A DNA stretch of 49,523 bases from Anaerosolibacter carboniphilus (GTDB taxonomy: Bacteria > Bacillota > Clostridia > Peptostreptococcales > Thermotaleaceae), in assembly GCF_014205875.1 (NCBI RefSeq), contig NZ_JACHEN010000022.1, positions 1 through 49,523 on the forward strand. Direction: 5' to 3'. Both the position numbers and the translations under genes were made by a program. Below the pieces are notes generated by a model. It was not told the DNA's origin. It ran no database searches and saw only the letters and a list, made by a program, of their open reading frames with translations. Positions 16,353 to 25,781 of the stretch are shown here, piece by piece (position 1 is the stretch's first letter; every line of letters begins with the position of its first letter).

Positions 16353-17855
16353 TTATGCTCTAGGCAACAATATTCTAAAAGATGTACCGAGACCAGGTTT
16401 GCTATTAACAATGATTTTCCCCTTATGGGAATGGATGATTTTATAGCAATAGTTAAGTCCTACTCCCCAATTTTTGATGCTTGACTTTGTACTATAGAAG
16501 GGAATAAACAACCTGTCTATCTGCTCGGAATTCATTCCGCAACCAGAATCGGATATGGTGATGATGGACCATTTTTTTTGGATGAACAGCTGTATAGATA
16601 AATTTTTATCAGTATATTGCATTGCTTCTACTGCGTTTTTGATAATATTACATAAAACTTCAGTCATTTGATTAGGATCTATTAGTGTCAATACGGCCTC
16701 TGGAGGTTCCTGAATATCTATCTTTATTGCTGAGAGATTATGTTTTTTGAGGGCGCTTTTAAGTACTAGTTTTAAGTCAAAAGGTTGTATATAAAGAGAC
16801 AGTGTTTTGAATTTATCATTAAGATAATTGAGACTCTCCATAAATTCATGGTTCAAAGTTAAAATTCTATTAATGTATTCCAGGGATTCAGGATCATCCT
16901 CATACTTTTCCTTTAAAAATTCAGCATCGAGGATGGTTGCCATGATATAGTTTTTAAAGTTGTGGGAGATCATCCTAGTGCCTAGACCTGCGGTATCAAA
17001 TCCTTTCACGATAAGGCGACTGGTTTGTTTCATAATCAGATGATCATTATTGTATTTAAATAATGCTGCAAGCAGCGTGATACAAGAAATAAAAGAGATA
17101 TAGGGAAAAATAAAAAGAATTTTACCTTCCCAAAAAAGGGAGACCGGTAAAACGTGAGTATAGCCTGTAAAGACCGATACACTGATAAGCCTCTTTGGAG
17201 CCCACCAGAATACTGTTGCAAAGGTTATGATGTTCGTGGAAAATCCTACAAGAATGGTCAAAATGTAGGTGTTAAAGTACTTCATTGCAGGCGTTTTAAT
17301 ATAGTAATAGATAATAATTACGATTGAGACGATAAGATAAATATAGTTAATAGCAAGTGTAATATTATATATTTTGGGCTCCAAATTCAGCAAAACTTGA
17401 AAATCCGGTGAACTAAGGCTTTTACCCATAAAATACCAGTTATAAAAAGCTGAGTACGTATAGGGATTATATATAATAAATTCTAGTACAGGTAAAATTG
17501 CAAGGGCTAGATAGAGCTTATAACCGTACCTGTTTAAATTAGTCAGAGAAATTGAAAAGCATAAACATGCATAGATGAAGCATAACGTTCCAAAACTCAT
17601 TTGAGATATTGCTGAGATTACATCCATTTGTAAAAAGTCAAGATTACCCCAAAGGATAAGCGTCGGACTGAATACTTTGGCGAACATGAAAAGATATAAT
17701 TCTCTTTTTTGAAGATAAAGCAGATAAGATGTAAAGCCTAGAATGGAAGCCACCCAACCTAATATCATTAAGAAAAGAAAATACCTTGTGGTCCCCTTTT
17801 CTTTCACCATAATAAAGATTCCAAATACGATTATGGAAACGATTGCATACATCAT
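16353..17855 (-). CDS. Multi-helix membrane sensor histidine kinase
   Basis: 500 residues. The N-terminal half has about eight membrane helices without a large outer domain, suggesting a signal in or at the membrane. The DHp-like segment contains GLGTRMISHNFKNYI, with a probable phospho-acceptor His in SHNFKN. The ATPase domain has NIIKNAVEAM (N box), DSGCGMNSEQ (G1) and NWGVGLNYCYKII (G2). The degenerate H-box resembles natural-competence and LuxR-partnered kinases rather than classic HisKA. Its ATG overlaps the stop of the LuxR-type regulator by four bases, so they form a pair. They are transcribed away from the TRAP operon, a plausible target. Confidence 0.85.
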   Translation of the reverse strand: MMYAIVSIIVFGIFIMVKEKGTTRYFLFLMILGWVASILGFTSYLLYLQKRELYLFMFAKVFSPTLILWGNLDFLQMDVISAISQMSFGTLCFIYACLCFSISLTNLNRYGYKLYLALAILPVLEFIIYNPYTYSAFYNWYFMGKSLSSPDFQVLLNLEPKIYNITLAINYIYLIVSIVIIIYYYIKTPAMKYFNTYILTILVGFSTNIITFATVFWWAPKRLISVSVFTGYTHVLPVSLFWEGKILFIFPYISFISCITLLAALFKYNNDHLIMKQTSRLIVKGFDTAGLGTRMISHNFKNYIMATILDAEFLKEKYEDDPESLEYINRILTLNHEFMESLNYLNDKFKTLSLYIQPFDLKLVLKSALKKHNLSAIKIDIQEPPEAVLTLIDPNQMTEVLCNIIKNAVEAMQYTDKNLSIQLFIQKKWSIITISDSGCGMNSEQIDRLFIPFYSTKSSIKNWGVGLNYCYKIIHSHKGKIIVNSKPGLGTSFRILLPRA

Positions 17856-18568
17856 AGGCTTACCTGCCCGGACTTTGTTTGTTTAATCATTTCTATAATA
17901 TTGGTTTCTGTTAGCATTTGGATCAGTTCTTTAGAGGATTCTTTGTTAAACTTTCCAAGGATATTGTTTATATGGGTTTTCGTTGTAGAAAATGCGATGT
18001 GCCTCGTTTGGGAAATCTGCTCTCGAGAATACCCTTCGCTTAGTAAGATTAAAATATCTACCTCAACGGGGGTTAATTTTGATAGAATACACAATGTCAT
18101 GAGTACACTATCCTTATAATTACGCATTTTCTGAAATTCTTTTCGAAGTCGTTCTGCTATTTCAGGTCGAATGGGGGATTGATTATTATACGCAGCATAG
18201 ACAGCATCTAAAACATCTTTCGTTTTCGCATTTTTCTTGATAATATAGTCTGCTACACCAGTTTGATAGGCTTTAAAGATGATCTCATCATCATCAATAA
18301 CTGAAGAAATGATGATTTTTGTATCGGGCAGCATTTTGATGATTTCTTTCGAAGCTTCAATGCCGGATATGTCATTTTCCATTCTTACATCCATGATGAT
18401 AACATGGGGCTTTTGCAGTGCTGTGAGAACGATTGCCTCGTATCCATTCTTGGCCAATCCAATAAGCTCGATATTTTTGTCGCTAGACAAAGCATTTTTG
18501 AATCTTACTCGAAAGGACTCCATATCATCAACTACAAGAACTTTAATTTTAGTATTCGTATCTGCCAA
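17852..18568 (-). CDS. LuxR/NarL-type response regulator
   Basis: The receiver domain starts with IKVLVVDDMESF and has the phospho-acceptor Asp in VIIMDVRM; the C-terminal LuxR helix-turn-helix contains LTPVEVDILILLSEGYSREQ and TTKTHINNILGKF. I chose the TTG at 18568 (239 residues), which has GGAGTG six bases upstream; starting at 18643 adds 25 residues not typical of a receiver domain. It is the first gene of a two-gene unit with the kinase at 16353. The divergent TRAP operon begins about 500 bases away, so regulation of sugar-acid uptake is a reasonable guess only. Confidence 0.85.
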   Translation of the reverse strand: MADTNTKIKVLVVDDMESFRVRFKNALSSDKNIELIGLAKNGYEAIVLTALQKPHVIIMDVRMENDISGIEASKEIIKMLPDTKIIISSVIDDDEIIFKAYQTGVADYIIKKNAKTKDVLDAVYAAYNNQSPIRPEIAERLRKEFQKMRNYKDSVLMTLCILSKLTPVEVDILILLSEGYSREQISQTRHIAFSTTKTHINNILGKFNKESSKELIQMLTETNIIEMIKQTKSGQVSL

Positions 18569-19084
18569 AATAATCACTCCAAAGTAAATTTTTTTTAGAT
18601 TACTTAAAGTTTCAATTACAGATTTTACTTCGTTCTGCAACAATTGGTAGATATATTTGGCCTCAATATTGTTATGAGTATGAATGTCTGATCATTTATA
18701 ATGTAACGACCCAAAAGAAATAGATCCATTATGAAACCATATAAAGAAAATTTCTGCTCGTAATATAACATTACTTTACCATAGTTAAAACTGCTTGTCG
18801 ACTAATATAAATACGTCCTATAACAAAGACTGATTCTCTCTTAAGGAAAGACGATAAACGGAGGGTGGAGAAAATATAATCGATATATGATTAGAATGAT
18901 TCACTGAGCACTGATCTCAACAAGCTTGAGGATTGTATGACAATAAAATAACCATAACAACATGTGAAATTTGCTAGGAGGGCATTACATAGGGGGTGTA
19001 TAAAAAATACGCCTTACGAAACGAGAACCCTATCATTATAATTTAAATAAGACAGGTTGCACCAAAAAATGGGGAGGTTATAAA
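18569..19084. other. Long divergent intergenic region with a GntR-like operator
   Basis: About 500 bases with no gene. At 18932-18944 ATTGTATGACAAT is a perfect inverted repeat fitting the TnGTnnnACnA pattern bound by FadR-subfamily GntR repressors, which often control sugar-acid operons. No GntR gene is in the window. A TATAAT at 18875-18880 lacks a good -35 element. No consensus sigma-54 promoter was seen here. Confidence 0.35.
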
Positions 19085-20128
19085 ATGAGAAAACTAGCAC
19101 TGATTGTATGTATTCTAATTATGGCAAGCACACTCTTGACAGGCTGTGGAACGACACCAAAAGAAGCACCTAAAACAAAATCGACAGATGCTGAAGTAGA
19201 AACTGTCATCCTAAAAGCTGCAACAAACAATCCTAAAACAAGCGGACATTACAAAGGTCTTGAAATCTTCAAGAAGCTGGTTGAAGAAAGAACAAATGGT
19301 GTAGTACAAGTTGAGCTCTACAGTGATGCAGTTCTTGGTGATGAGGAGCAGATGGCAGAAGGCATGAAGATGGGCACTGTGGATGCAATGATGGCTGCAT
19401 CAGCAAAATATGCCAACTTCGTTCCTGAAATGGATTTATACAGCCCTCCATATACATTCAAGAGTTGGGAACATATGCAAGCTGTTGTAAAAAGCGATGT
19501 AAATGAGAAAATAGCGAATGCAGTTAAAGAAAGACGTGGAGACATATATCTTGGCGTTTTCACAGATGGCGTGCGTAATGTATTTACAAGAAAGCCTGTA
19601 AATTCACTGGATGAACTTAAGGGACTAAAATTAAGAACAATGACTGGACCTAATGAGACGAATTCATGGAAGGCATTAGGTACAAACCCAACACCTTTGG
19701 CTTATACAGAGCTTTACGCTGCATTAGAGAGTGGTGTTGTTGACGGTGCTGAAAACTCAATGGCAGCAATCCTAAACATGAAATTCTACGAGAGCTGTAA
19801 GTATGTTTATAAGACGCAACACAATTACTTGACATTACCTTTCTTTATCAGTGCGAAGGCAATAGAAAAGATTCCGGCTGATTTAAGGGAAATCGTTATC
19901 CAGGCTGGCATGGATACCTGTAAAGAACAAATTGACTGGGCCATAGAGAACGACAAAAAGGCGGAGGAAATATTAGTAACGCAACATGGTATTACGATCG
20001 TTGAAATGAGTAAGGAAGATAAGGAAAAAGCTTTAGAGCTTTGTAATAATGTACAGAACGAAAATGCAGCAAGAATAAAAATGGAAGCTGATCTAGAGAA
20101 AATAAGAGAAATAGGGAAAAATTATTAA
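19085..20128 (+). CDS. dctP: TRAP transporter solute-binding lipoprotein (DctP)
   Basis: This is the extracytoplasmic binding protein of a tripartite transporter, held on the membrane by a lipid on Cys21 (lipobox LLTGC). It is 347 residues, the usual length. Family features include GVRNVFTRKPVNSLDELKGLKLRTM, whose Arg normally grips the substrate carboxylate, and ALESGVVDGAENS, the second ligand-binding stretch. Retention of the Arg predicts an acidic substrate such as a sugar acid, although neutral TRAP ligands exist. GGGGAGG precedes the ATG. It is the first gene of an operon running to 30889. Confidence 0.93.
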   Translation: MRKLALIVCILIMASTLLTGCGTTPKEAPKTKSTDAEVETVILKAATNNPKTSGHYKGLEIFKKLVEERTNGVVQVELYSDAVLGDEEQMAEGMKMGTVDAMMAASAKYANFVPEMDLYSPPYTFKSWEHMQAVVKSDVNEKIANAVKERRGDIYLGVFTDGVRNVFTRKPVNSLDELKGLKLRTMTGPNETNSWKALGTNPTPLAYTELYAALESGVVDGAENSMAAILNMKFYESCKYVYKTQHNYLTLPFFISAKAIEKIPADLREIVIQAGMDTCKEQIDWAIENDKKAEEILVTQHGITIVEMSKEDKEKALELCNNVQNENAARIKMEADLEKIREIGKNY

Positions 20129-20165
20129 TCGTTTTACATGGGCAAATCAAAAAAGTGTTTAACAT

Positions 20166-20201
20166 CCGGGAATCTTGAAGTAAATAACAAAAGATTCCCG
20201 G
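20166..20201 (+). promoter_or_regulatory. Intercistronic stem-loop between dctP and dctQ
   Basis: CCGGGAATCTT and AAGATTCCCGG form a perfect 11-pair stem without a T tract. Such hairpins after binding-protein genes usually stabilise the upstream message, giving more binding protein than permease. Confidence 0.6.
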
Positions 20202-20225
20202 AAGTCTTATAAGGGGGTTTGTTGA

Positions 20226-20759
20226 ATGAAGGAAAGGGCTACGAGGGTCGTTGATAAGATTGTGAAGATGCTTGAGTTTCTTACCGGCTTCTGTGCATCT
20301 ATCATGTTGATCTCCATCATGTGGCAGGTATTTACTCGGTTTATTGTAAAAACACCATCCATCTGGACTGAGGAAATTGCAAGATACTCCTTTATCTATA
20401 TGGCAATGTTTGGAGCGGCTGTGGGTGTAAAAAAGGGTTCCCATTTTGGTATGACCTTGTTCACGGATAGATTGAAGGGGAGGGCAAGGGATTTATACAT
20501 GAGATATGTAGTAAACCTCACTATCGTCATATGTTCCATTATTATTGTTTTTTATGGTTGGGATTTTGCTATCCAATTTGGAATGACAAGGGTATCGCCT
20601 ACATTTTTAGTGCCAATGACCTGGGTGTTTATATCCATACCCTTAACAGGCGTTTTTATGTTAGTGTTTGCTTTATATAACATTATATTTGAAGATTATT
20701 CAAAAGAAGTAAGCCTTGAAGAAGAACTAAGAAATCAAGAAATAGAACTCAATATATAA
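20226..20759 (+). CDS. dctQ: TRAP transporter small membrane subunit (DctQ)
   Basis: The 177-residue, four-helix protein has the DctQ pattern WQVFTRFIVKTPSIWTEEIARYSFIYMAM, including the conserved Trp-Thr-Glu-Glu stretch after helix 1. It pairs with DctM to form the sodium-coupled membrane part. The ATG follows AAGGGGG. A charged C-terminal tail (SLEEELRNQE) is cytoplasmic. It is followed after 34 bases by dctM. Confidence 0.92.
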   Translation: MKERATRVVDKIVKMLEFLTGFCASIMLISIMWQVFTRFIVKTPSIWTEEIARYSFIYMAMFGAAVGVKKGSHFGMTLFTDRLKGRARDLYMRYVVNLTIVICSIIIVFYGWDFAIQFGMTRVSPTFLVPMTWVFISIPLTGVFMLVFALYNIIFEDYSKEVSLEEELRNQEIELNI

Positions 20760-20793
20760 ATAAAATGCTGAAATATATCGCTGGAGGTGTATT

Positions 20794-22101
20794 ATGGTAA
20801 CGTCATTTTTATTATGGCTGTTTTTAAGCTTTGTTATATTAGTTGGCATGGGCATACCGCTTGCTTATTCATTGTTTCTTTCATCAGCATTGGCAATGGC
20901 CGCAGCCAGCGATCTTCCTTCGGTCCTCATCATGCAGCAGATGCAGAAGGGGATAGATTCATTCCCTATATTGGCGATCCCCATATTCTTCATCGCTGGA
21001 GACCTGATGAACAGAGGGCAGGTTTCCGATTATCTCATACGCCTCTGCCTTGTTTTTGTCGGTTGGATAAGGGGTGCCCTCGCTTATTTTACTATCATTG
21101 TATCCATGATATTTGCTGGTACAACCGGTAGCTCAGCTGCTGAATCGGCAGCAGTAGGCTCGGTATTCATTCCAAATCTTACGAAAAGAGGGTACGATAG
21201 AGGATTCTCAGTTGCCCTTGTGGCATGCGCTTCCGTTATCGGGATTATCATTCCTCCTAGCACCTTCATGATCATATACGGTTCATTCGGCAATGTTTCT
21301 GTTGTGGCGCTGTTCGTAGCGGGCATTCTTCCAGGGGTGCTGATAGGCTTGAGCCTTATGGCCATATCCGCCTATTATGCTAAAAAATACAACTACCCTA
21401 AAGAGATGGACCGAATTGCCAAGCCAAAAGAGATGTTCGATGCTGTCAAGAAAGGTATTTGGCCTGTAGGCGTACCAGTGCTGCTTATCGGTGGTATGGT
21501 AGGAGGTATATTCACGCCAACAGAAGCTTCCATGGTGACCGTTATCTATACGCTGGCAATTATATTTTTAGTATATAAGACTTTGAAGTTAAGAGACATT
21601 CCAGGCATCATCACCCATAATGCCCTGGGTTCAGCGATACCCCTTTTCTGCCTTGCCTGTGCAGGTATATATGGATATCTGCTGGCTTACTACAAGGTTC
21701 CGGATTATGTAGGAGATGCTGTTGCATCCGTTACAACCAATCCCAATGCCATCATGACGTTCATTATCGTTTCTTTTCTAATCATAGGAACATTTATGGA
21801 CGGTACGCCTGCCATTATCGTGATGCTGCCGATCACACAAAAGCTCGGGCAGATTGCAGGTTTTCATCCCGTGCATCTTGGACTGGTTGTTTGCCTCACA
21901 ATAGCCCTTGGCCTTCTGACCCCACCTTATGGTCTTTGTACACTGATCAGTTGTGCCATTGGAAAGGTCAAATTGACAGATGCAATAAAACCTCTGACGC
22001 CGATGTTTGCTTCGATGTTGCTTGTTATTTTAGTACTGGCATATTTCCCTGATGTGGCCTTATTCCTCCCAAGGCTTCTAGTTCCAAATATGGTACCATA
22101 A
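20794..22101 (+). CDS. dctM: TRAP transporter large membrane subunit (DctM)
   Basis: The 435-residue multi-helix permease has the usual length. Family features include the GTTGSSAAESAAVGS stretch early on, VIGIIIPPSTFMIIYG, GGIFTPTEAS and the late LGLLTPPYGLCTLISC. It carries the substrate with sodium using the DctP-bound ligand. The GC content looks a little higher than flanking regulators, as in the rest of the catabolic operon, but not enough to argue recent transfer. Confidence 0.95.
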   Translation: MVTSFLLWLFLSFVILVGMGIPLAYSLFLSSALAMAAASDLPSVLIMQQMQKGIDSFPILAIPIFFIAGDLMNRGQVSDYLIRLCLVFVGWIRGALAYFTIIVSMIFAGTTGSSAAESAAVGSVFIPNLTKRGYDRGFSVALVACASVIGIIIPPSTFMIIYGSFGNVSVVALFVAGILPGVLIGLSLMAISAYYAKKYNYPKEMDRIAKPKEMFDAVKKGIWPVGVPVLLIGGMVGGIFTPTEASMVTVIYTLAIIFLVYKTLKLRDIPGIITHNALGSAIPLFCLACAGIYGYLLAYYKVPDYVGDAVASVTTNPNAIMTFIIVSFLIIGTFMDGTPAIIVMLPITQKLGQIAGFHPVHLGLVVCLTIALGLLTPPYGLCTLISCAIGKVKLTDAIKPLTPMFASMLLVILVLAYFPDVALFLPRLLVPNMVP

Positions 22102-22150
22102 TACGCAGCATGTTTTCGTTAAGAATCAGTTGATCTTAAGGAGGGAGTTT

Positions 22151-23551
22151 ATGATTAGAGTGGGTATTCTATCCTTTTCTGATGGAAGAGAAAGGGTTCA
22201 TGGCAGCCTCAAAGGATATATTGAGGAATGTGCAGATCGAATTGAAAAATGCCTTAAAGATACGAAAGAGGTTGAAACTTTCAAAGCTTTACACATCGTG
22301 TGCAATAATGAATTAGCCCGTACACAATCCATAGAGGTTGCATCAAAGAATCCTGATGTGGTCATATTGAATGTTCCTGTTTTTGCCTTTCCAAACTTCT
22401 CAGCTATTGCAGTGAGTCTGCAAAAGGTCCCATGCTTGGCAATAGCTCCTGTAAACGGGAAAATGCCAGGTCTAGGAGGTCTTCAGGCGGCTGTAAACAT
22501 GGCCAGACAGGTAGGCCTGCGGTGTGAAAAGGTTTGGGGGAATATAGAGGACCCGAAAACCATCACAAAAGTTCTAAGTTTTTTAAGGGCTGCACATGCT
22601 GCTACACGGCTTAGCGGTCAAATCTACGGAGTTTTTGGCGGGCGAAGCATTGGTATGGGGTCGGGCTCAGTAAATCCGGATATCTGGATGAAGGTGTTTG
22701 GGGTAGACACTGAGCATATCGACCAACTGGAGATCATACGGAGAGCCGAAAATATACAACCAGAAAAAGTTGAGCATGCCTTTCACTGGCTGCAAAAAAA
22801 TATGGGTGGCATTCAATATGATAAAGATAAGCTTACAAATGAATCTCTCAAGTGGCAGATAAGATGCTATTATGCAACCAAAGAAATCATTGAGGATCGA
22901 AAATTAAATTTTGTTGGTGTAAAGTGCCATTATGAGCTAAGTGAATATCACGTAACACAATGCCTTTCGGCTTCCTTCTTCAATGACCCATACGATTGGG
23001 AAGGGCCAAAGGAGCCTGTCGTGTATTCCTGCGAAGCCGATTCTGATGGGGCATTAACCATGCAAATCATGAAGCTCATTTCCAATAAGCCCGTTTTGTT
23101 CTTTGATTTTAGGCACTATGATGAAAAAGACAAGGTCTTTGCTTTCTGCAACTGTGGGGCAATGGCCACCTGGTATTCGGAAAGAAGCGAAAATGCCCTG
23201 GTGAACCTAAAATCAACCGCATTATGCCCGATTATACCTAAATATGGGGGCAGGGGATGTCATGTGCGCTATATAGCCAAAGAGGGTGAAATGACCTTTG
23301 GCAGACTGACAAGATGTTTGGATAAATATAAATTTACCATGTTCCGGGGCAATTTTAAGAACATGTCTATTGAAAAGCTTGATGAAACGTGTAATGTATG
23401 GCCCCATGGGTTTGTCGAAGTTTCAGTCGATTCAGAGGTACTAATCGACCGATATGAGAACAATCATATCCATGGCGTTGCAGGGAATTATATCGACGAA
23501 CTGAAGAAGTTCTGTGAGATAAAGGGCATTGCATACGATATTGTTGAATAA
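22151..23551 (+). CDS. L-fucose/L-arabinose isomerase-family sugar isomerase
   Basis: 466 residues from the ATG at 22151, which has AAGGAGGGAG upstream. The FucI/AraA-type metal site is recognisable: Glu in CEADSDGALTM, Asp in FFDFRHYDEKDKV and His in NNHIHGVAGNY. These residues bind Mn and catalyse aldose-ketose exchange through an enediolate. It is shorter and divergent from true FucI, so the natural substrate is not fucose by default. As the first enzyme gene after the transporter, it probably makes the ketose needed by the downstream transketolase. A carboxylated aldose (uronate-type) is my preferred substrate class because the uptake system is TRAP. Confidence 0.82.
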   Translation: MIRVGILSFSDGRERVHGSLKGYIEECADRIEKCLKDTKEVETFKALHIVCNNELARTQSIEVASKNPDVVILNVPVFAFPNFSAIAVSLQKVPCLAIAPVNGKMPGLGGLQAAVNMARQVGLRCEKVWGNIEDPKTITKVLSFLRAAHAATRLSGQIYGVFGGRSIGMGSGSVNPDIWMKVFGVDTEHIDQLEIIRRAENIQPEKVEHAFHWLQKNMGGIQYDKDKLTNESLKWQIRCYYATKEIIEDRKLNFVGVKCHYELSEYHVTQCLSASFFNDPYDWEGPKEPVVYSCEADSDGALTMQIMKLISNKPVLFFDFRHYDEKDKVFAFCNCGAMATWYSERSENALVNLKSTALCPIIPKYGGRGCHVRYIAKEGEMTFGRLTRCLDKYKFTMFRGNFKNMSIEKLDETCNVWPHGFVEVSVDSEVLIDRYENNHIHGVAGNYIDELKKFCEIKGIAYDIVE

Positions 23552-23591
23552 AAGCAGGAGAAATAGACTTCACAATTTAGGAGGGTTGAAA

Positions 23592-24083
23592 ATGAACAAA
23601 AGTACGATTTGGATCGGGAATGATCATGGAGGCTATGAGCTGAAACAGCACATTATAGAATTCTTAAAAAAGAAGGAAATTCCATACAACGATATTGGTA
23701 CCGATTCCACTGAAATCGTCCGTTATCCGTATTTTGCAGCGAAGGTGGCAGGCGCAGTTTCAAGAGGCGAAGCAGAGAGAGGTATACTGATCTGTTCAAC
23801 AGGAATTGGGATGAGTATCATCGCAAACAAATTCAAGGGTGTTCGCGCATCTCTATGCACCAGTACATTTGCCGGTAAGATGACGAGAGCCCATAACAAC
23901 TCAAATCTGCTAGTACTCGGTGGTAAAGTAACTGGGACATTGGAGGCGTTGGACATACTCGAAGCATGGCTTACAACAGAATATGAAGGGGGAAGGCATG
24001 GGATTTCACTAGGACTAATCAGTGAGGCTGAAGACACATTATGTAATGGAGATACGTGGGAACCTACGGGACCGATGCGTTAG
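23592..24083 (+). CDS. RpiB/LacAB-family sugar isomerase
   Basis: 163 residues from the ATG at 23592 (GGAGGG upstream). Typical RpiB motifs are present: WIGNDHGGYELK (substrate-binding Asp and His) and ILICSTGIGMSIIANKFKGVRASL, where the Cys is the usual acid/base residue, followed by THNN-like RAHNNSN. RpiB relatives act on ribose-5-phosphate but also on allose, galactose and tetrose phosphates, and on sulfoerythrose in the sulfoglycolytic transketolase pathway. Next to a transketolase in this operon, conversion of a four-carbon aldose product to a ketose is an attractive role. Confidence 0.88.
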   Translation: MNKSTIWIGNDHGGYELKQHIIEFLKKKEIPYNDIGTDSTEIVRYPYFAAKVAGAVSRGEAERGILICSTGIGMSIIANKFKGVRASLCTSTFAGKMTRAHNNSNLLVLGGKVTGTLEALDILEAWLTTEYEGGRHGISLGLISEAEDTLCNGDTWEPTGPMR

Positions 24084-24100
24084 AAAAAGGAGGCAATGTA

Positions 24101-24940
24101 ATGAAATTAGCAGTGGCAATTGCAGGTGAAAATGCGTTACCTTCGGCATTTGTCGTATGGCGAGGATTTCGTGAATCCATGCGGAAAGCTTCTGAATTCG
24201 GATATCATGGTGTTGAGCTTGCATTAAAGACAGCAGATGATGTTAATCCCCATGAACTTCACACATGGTTGAGTCAGTACAATTTGGAAGTGAGTTGTAT
24301 CAGTACAGGACAGGTTTTTGCTGCATTAGGATTGTACTTTACACATCCAGATAGGGTTGTGAGAGAGCGAGCGATAGAGGTATTTAATGGTCTTATTTAT
24401 CTGGCAAAAGACTTTGGAAAAATTATAAACGTAGGACGAACAAGGGGATTTATCGCAGAAGGACAGACATACGAACAGGCGGAGAAACTTTTTCTCGATA
24501 CGGCTGAGCGTATTTGTGAAACTGCAGAAAAAAACGGTGTAACCATCATTTTAGAACCAGTTAATCGATACGAGATTAATTTTATTAATAGTTTGGATGA
24601 AGGGGCGGAACTGGCATCAAAATTGAAGCATAAGAATATTGGGCTTATGCCGGATGTGTTTCATATGAACATTGAAGATGATCGGATAGGTGCAAGCTTA
24701 GTACGTAATGCTTCCATGATAAAATACATCCATTTTGCAGACTCCAATCGACTTGCCCCTGGGCAAGGGCATCTGGACTTTGATGATGTCTTCAATGGAC
24801 TGAGGGATGCTGGGTTTGACGGTTGGGCCTCCATTGAAATATTGGCCAAACCGGATCCAGATACGGCAGCAAGGCAGGCTGCAGAATTTATTCTCCCAAG
24901 GATCGAAGCATATAACAGAAATAGAATTGCCAATAAATAA
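24101..24940 (+). CDS. TIM-barrel sugar epimerase/isomerase (IolO/tagatose-epimerase-like)
   Basis: 279 residues from the ATG at 24101 (AAGGAGG upstream). The xylose-isomerase-like barrel carries its metal site as Glu in ILEPVNRYE, Asp/His in LMPDVFHMNIEDD, His in YIHFADSNR and Glu in SIEILAKPDPD. The stretches LEPVNRYE..FINSLDEG and FADSNRLAPGQGHLDF resemble 5-keto-L-gluconate epimerase (IolO) and ketose 3-epimerases. That similarity supports a keto-sugar-acid or ketose substrate. Hydroxypyruvate isomerase belongs to the same superfamily and is a second option given the glycerate genes downstream. Confidence 0.82.
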   Translation: MKLAVAIAGENALPSAFVVWRGFRESMRKASEFGYHGVELALKTADDVNPHELHTWLSQYNLEVSCISTGQVFAALGLYFTHPDRVVRERAIEVFNGLIYLAKDFGKIINVGRTRGFIAEGQTYEQAEKLFLDTAERICETAEKNGVTIILEPVNRYEINFINSLDEGAELASKLKHKNIGLMPDVFHMNIEDDRIGASLVRNASMIKYIHFADSNRLAPGQGHLDFDDVFNGLRDAGFDGWASIEILAKPDPDTAARQAAEFILPRIEAYNRNRIANK

Positions 24941-24959
24941 ATTTGAAAGGGGAAGCGAT

Positions 24960-25781
24960 ATGTCAACATTTGAAAAACTACAACAGGAAGCACAAGAGCT
25001 CCGTGTTACCATCATCAACATGATACATAAAGCTGGCAGCGGGCATTCTGGCGGAAGCCTCTCAAGTGCTGAAATATTAACCGTTTTATATGAAAAGGTA
25101 ATGAATATTCGGCCAAATGAGCCCCAATGGGAAGACAGGGACCGTTTTGTTCTTAGCAAAGGGCACGGTGCACCGGCTTTATATGCCATCCTAGCTAAGA
25201 AAGGATATTTTGAGGCAGAAGATCTTCATACGTTAAGACAGATAGAAAGTTGTCTGCAAGGTCATCCTTGTATGTTTAAGCTTCCAGGAATAGAAATGTC
25301 CACAGGATCCTTAGGGATGGGAATATCTGTTGGCGTTGGTATGGCTTTGGCACTTAAACTGCAAGGAAAGAGCTGCAAGACATTCGTCCTCTGTGGAGAC
25401 GGAGAACTACAAGAAGGACAGAACTGGGAAGCAATGATGACCATATCAAAATGGAAACTGGATAATTTAGTAGTTATCATCGACAGAAATCATGTCCAGC
25501 TGGATGGCTCCGTAGATGAGGTATTGCCTATGGGAGATCTGCGAGCAAAGCTTGAATCTTTCGGACTTCATACATTAACCTGCAATGGACATAATGTCCA
25601 AGCTTTGACGGAGGCTTTTGATACAGCCCTTGGCATAAATGGCCCTGTTGCAATCATAGCAGAAACAGTGAAGGGTAAGGGTGTCTCATTTATGGAAGGA
25701 CAGTCTGCTTGGCATGGTAAACCAATAAGCAAAGAGGACTATGAGCAAGCCATAAAGGAATTAAAGGGGGTGCTGGCATGA
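24960..25781 (+). CDS. Transketolase, N-terminal (TPP-binding) subunit
   Basis: 273 residues from the ATG at 24960 (AAAGGGGAAG upstream). It has HSGGSLSSAEILTVLY, SKGHGAPALY and the thiamine-diphosphate/metal motif GDGELQEGQNWEA followed by IDRNHVQLDG. Transketolase moves a two-carbon ketol unit between ketose and aldose. The split form with a separate C-terminal gene is common in catabolic gene clusters. Overlap of four bases (ATGA) with the next gene ties their synthesis together. Placement inside a sugar operon suggests a dedicated substrate rather than the housekeeping pentose-phosphate role. Confidence 0.94.
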   Translation: MSTFEKLQQEAQELRVTIINMIHKAGSGHSGGSLSSAEILTVLYEKVMNIRPNEPQWEDRDRFVLSKGHGAPALYAILAKKGYFEAEDLHTLRQIESCLQGHPCMFKLPGIEMSTGSLGMGISVGVGMALALKLQGKSCKTFVLCGDGELQEGQNWEAMMTISKWKLDNLVVIIDRNHVQLDGSVDEVLPMGDLRAKLESFGLHTLTCNGHNVQALTEAFDTALGINGPVAIIAETVKGKGVSFMEGQSAWHGKPISKEDYEQAIKELKGVLA

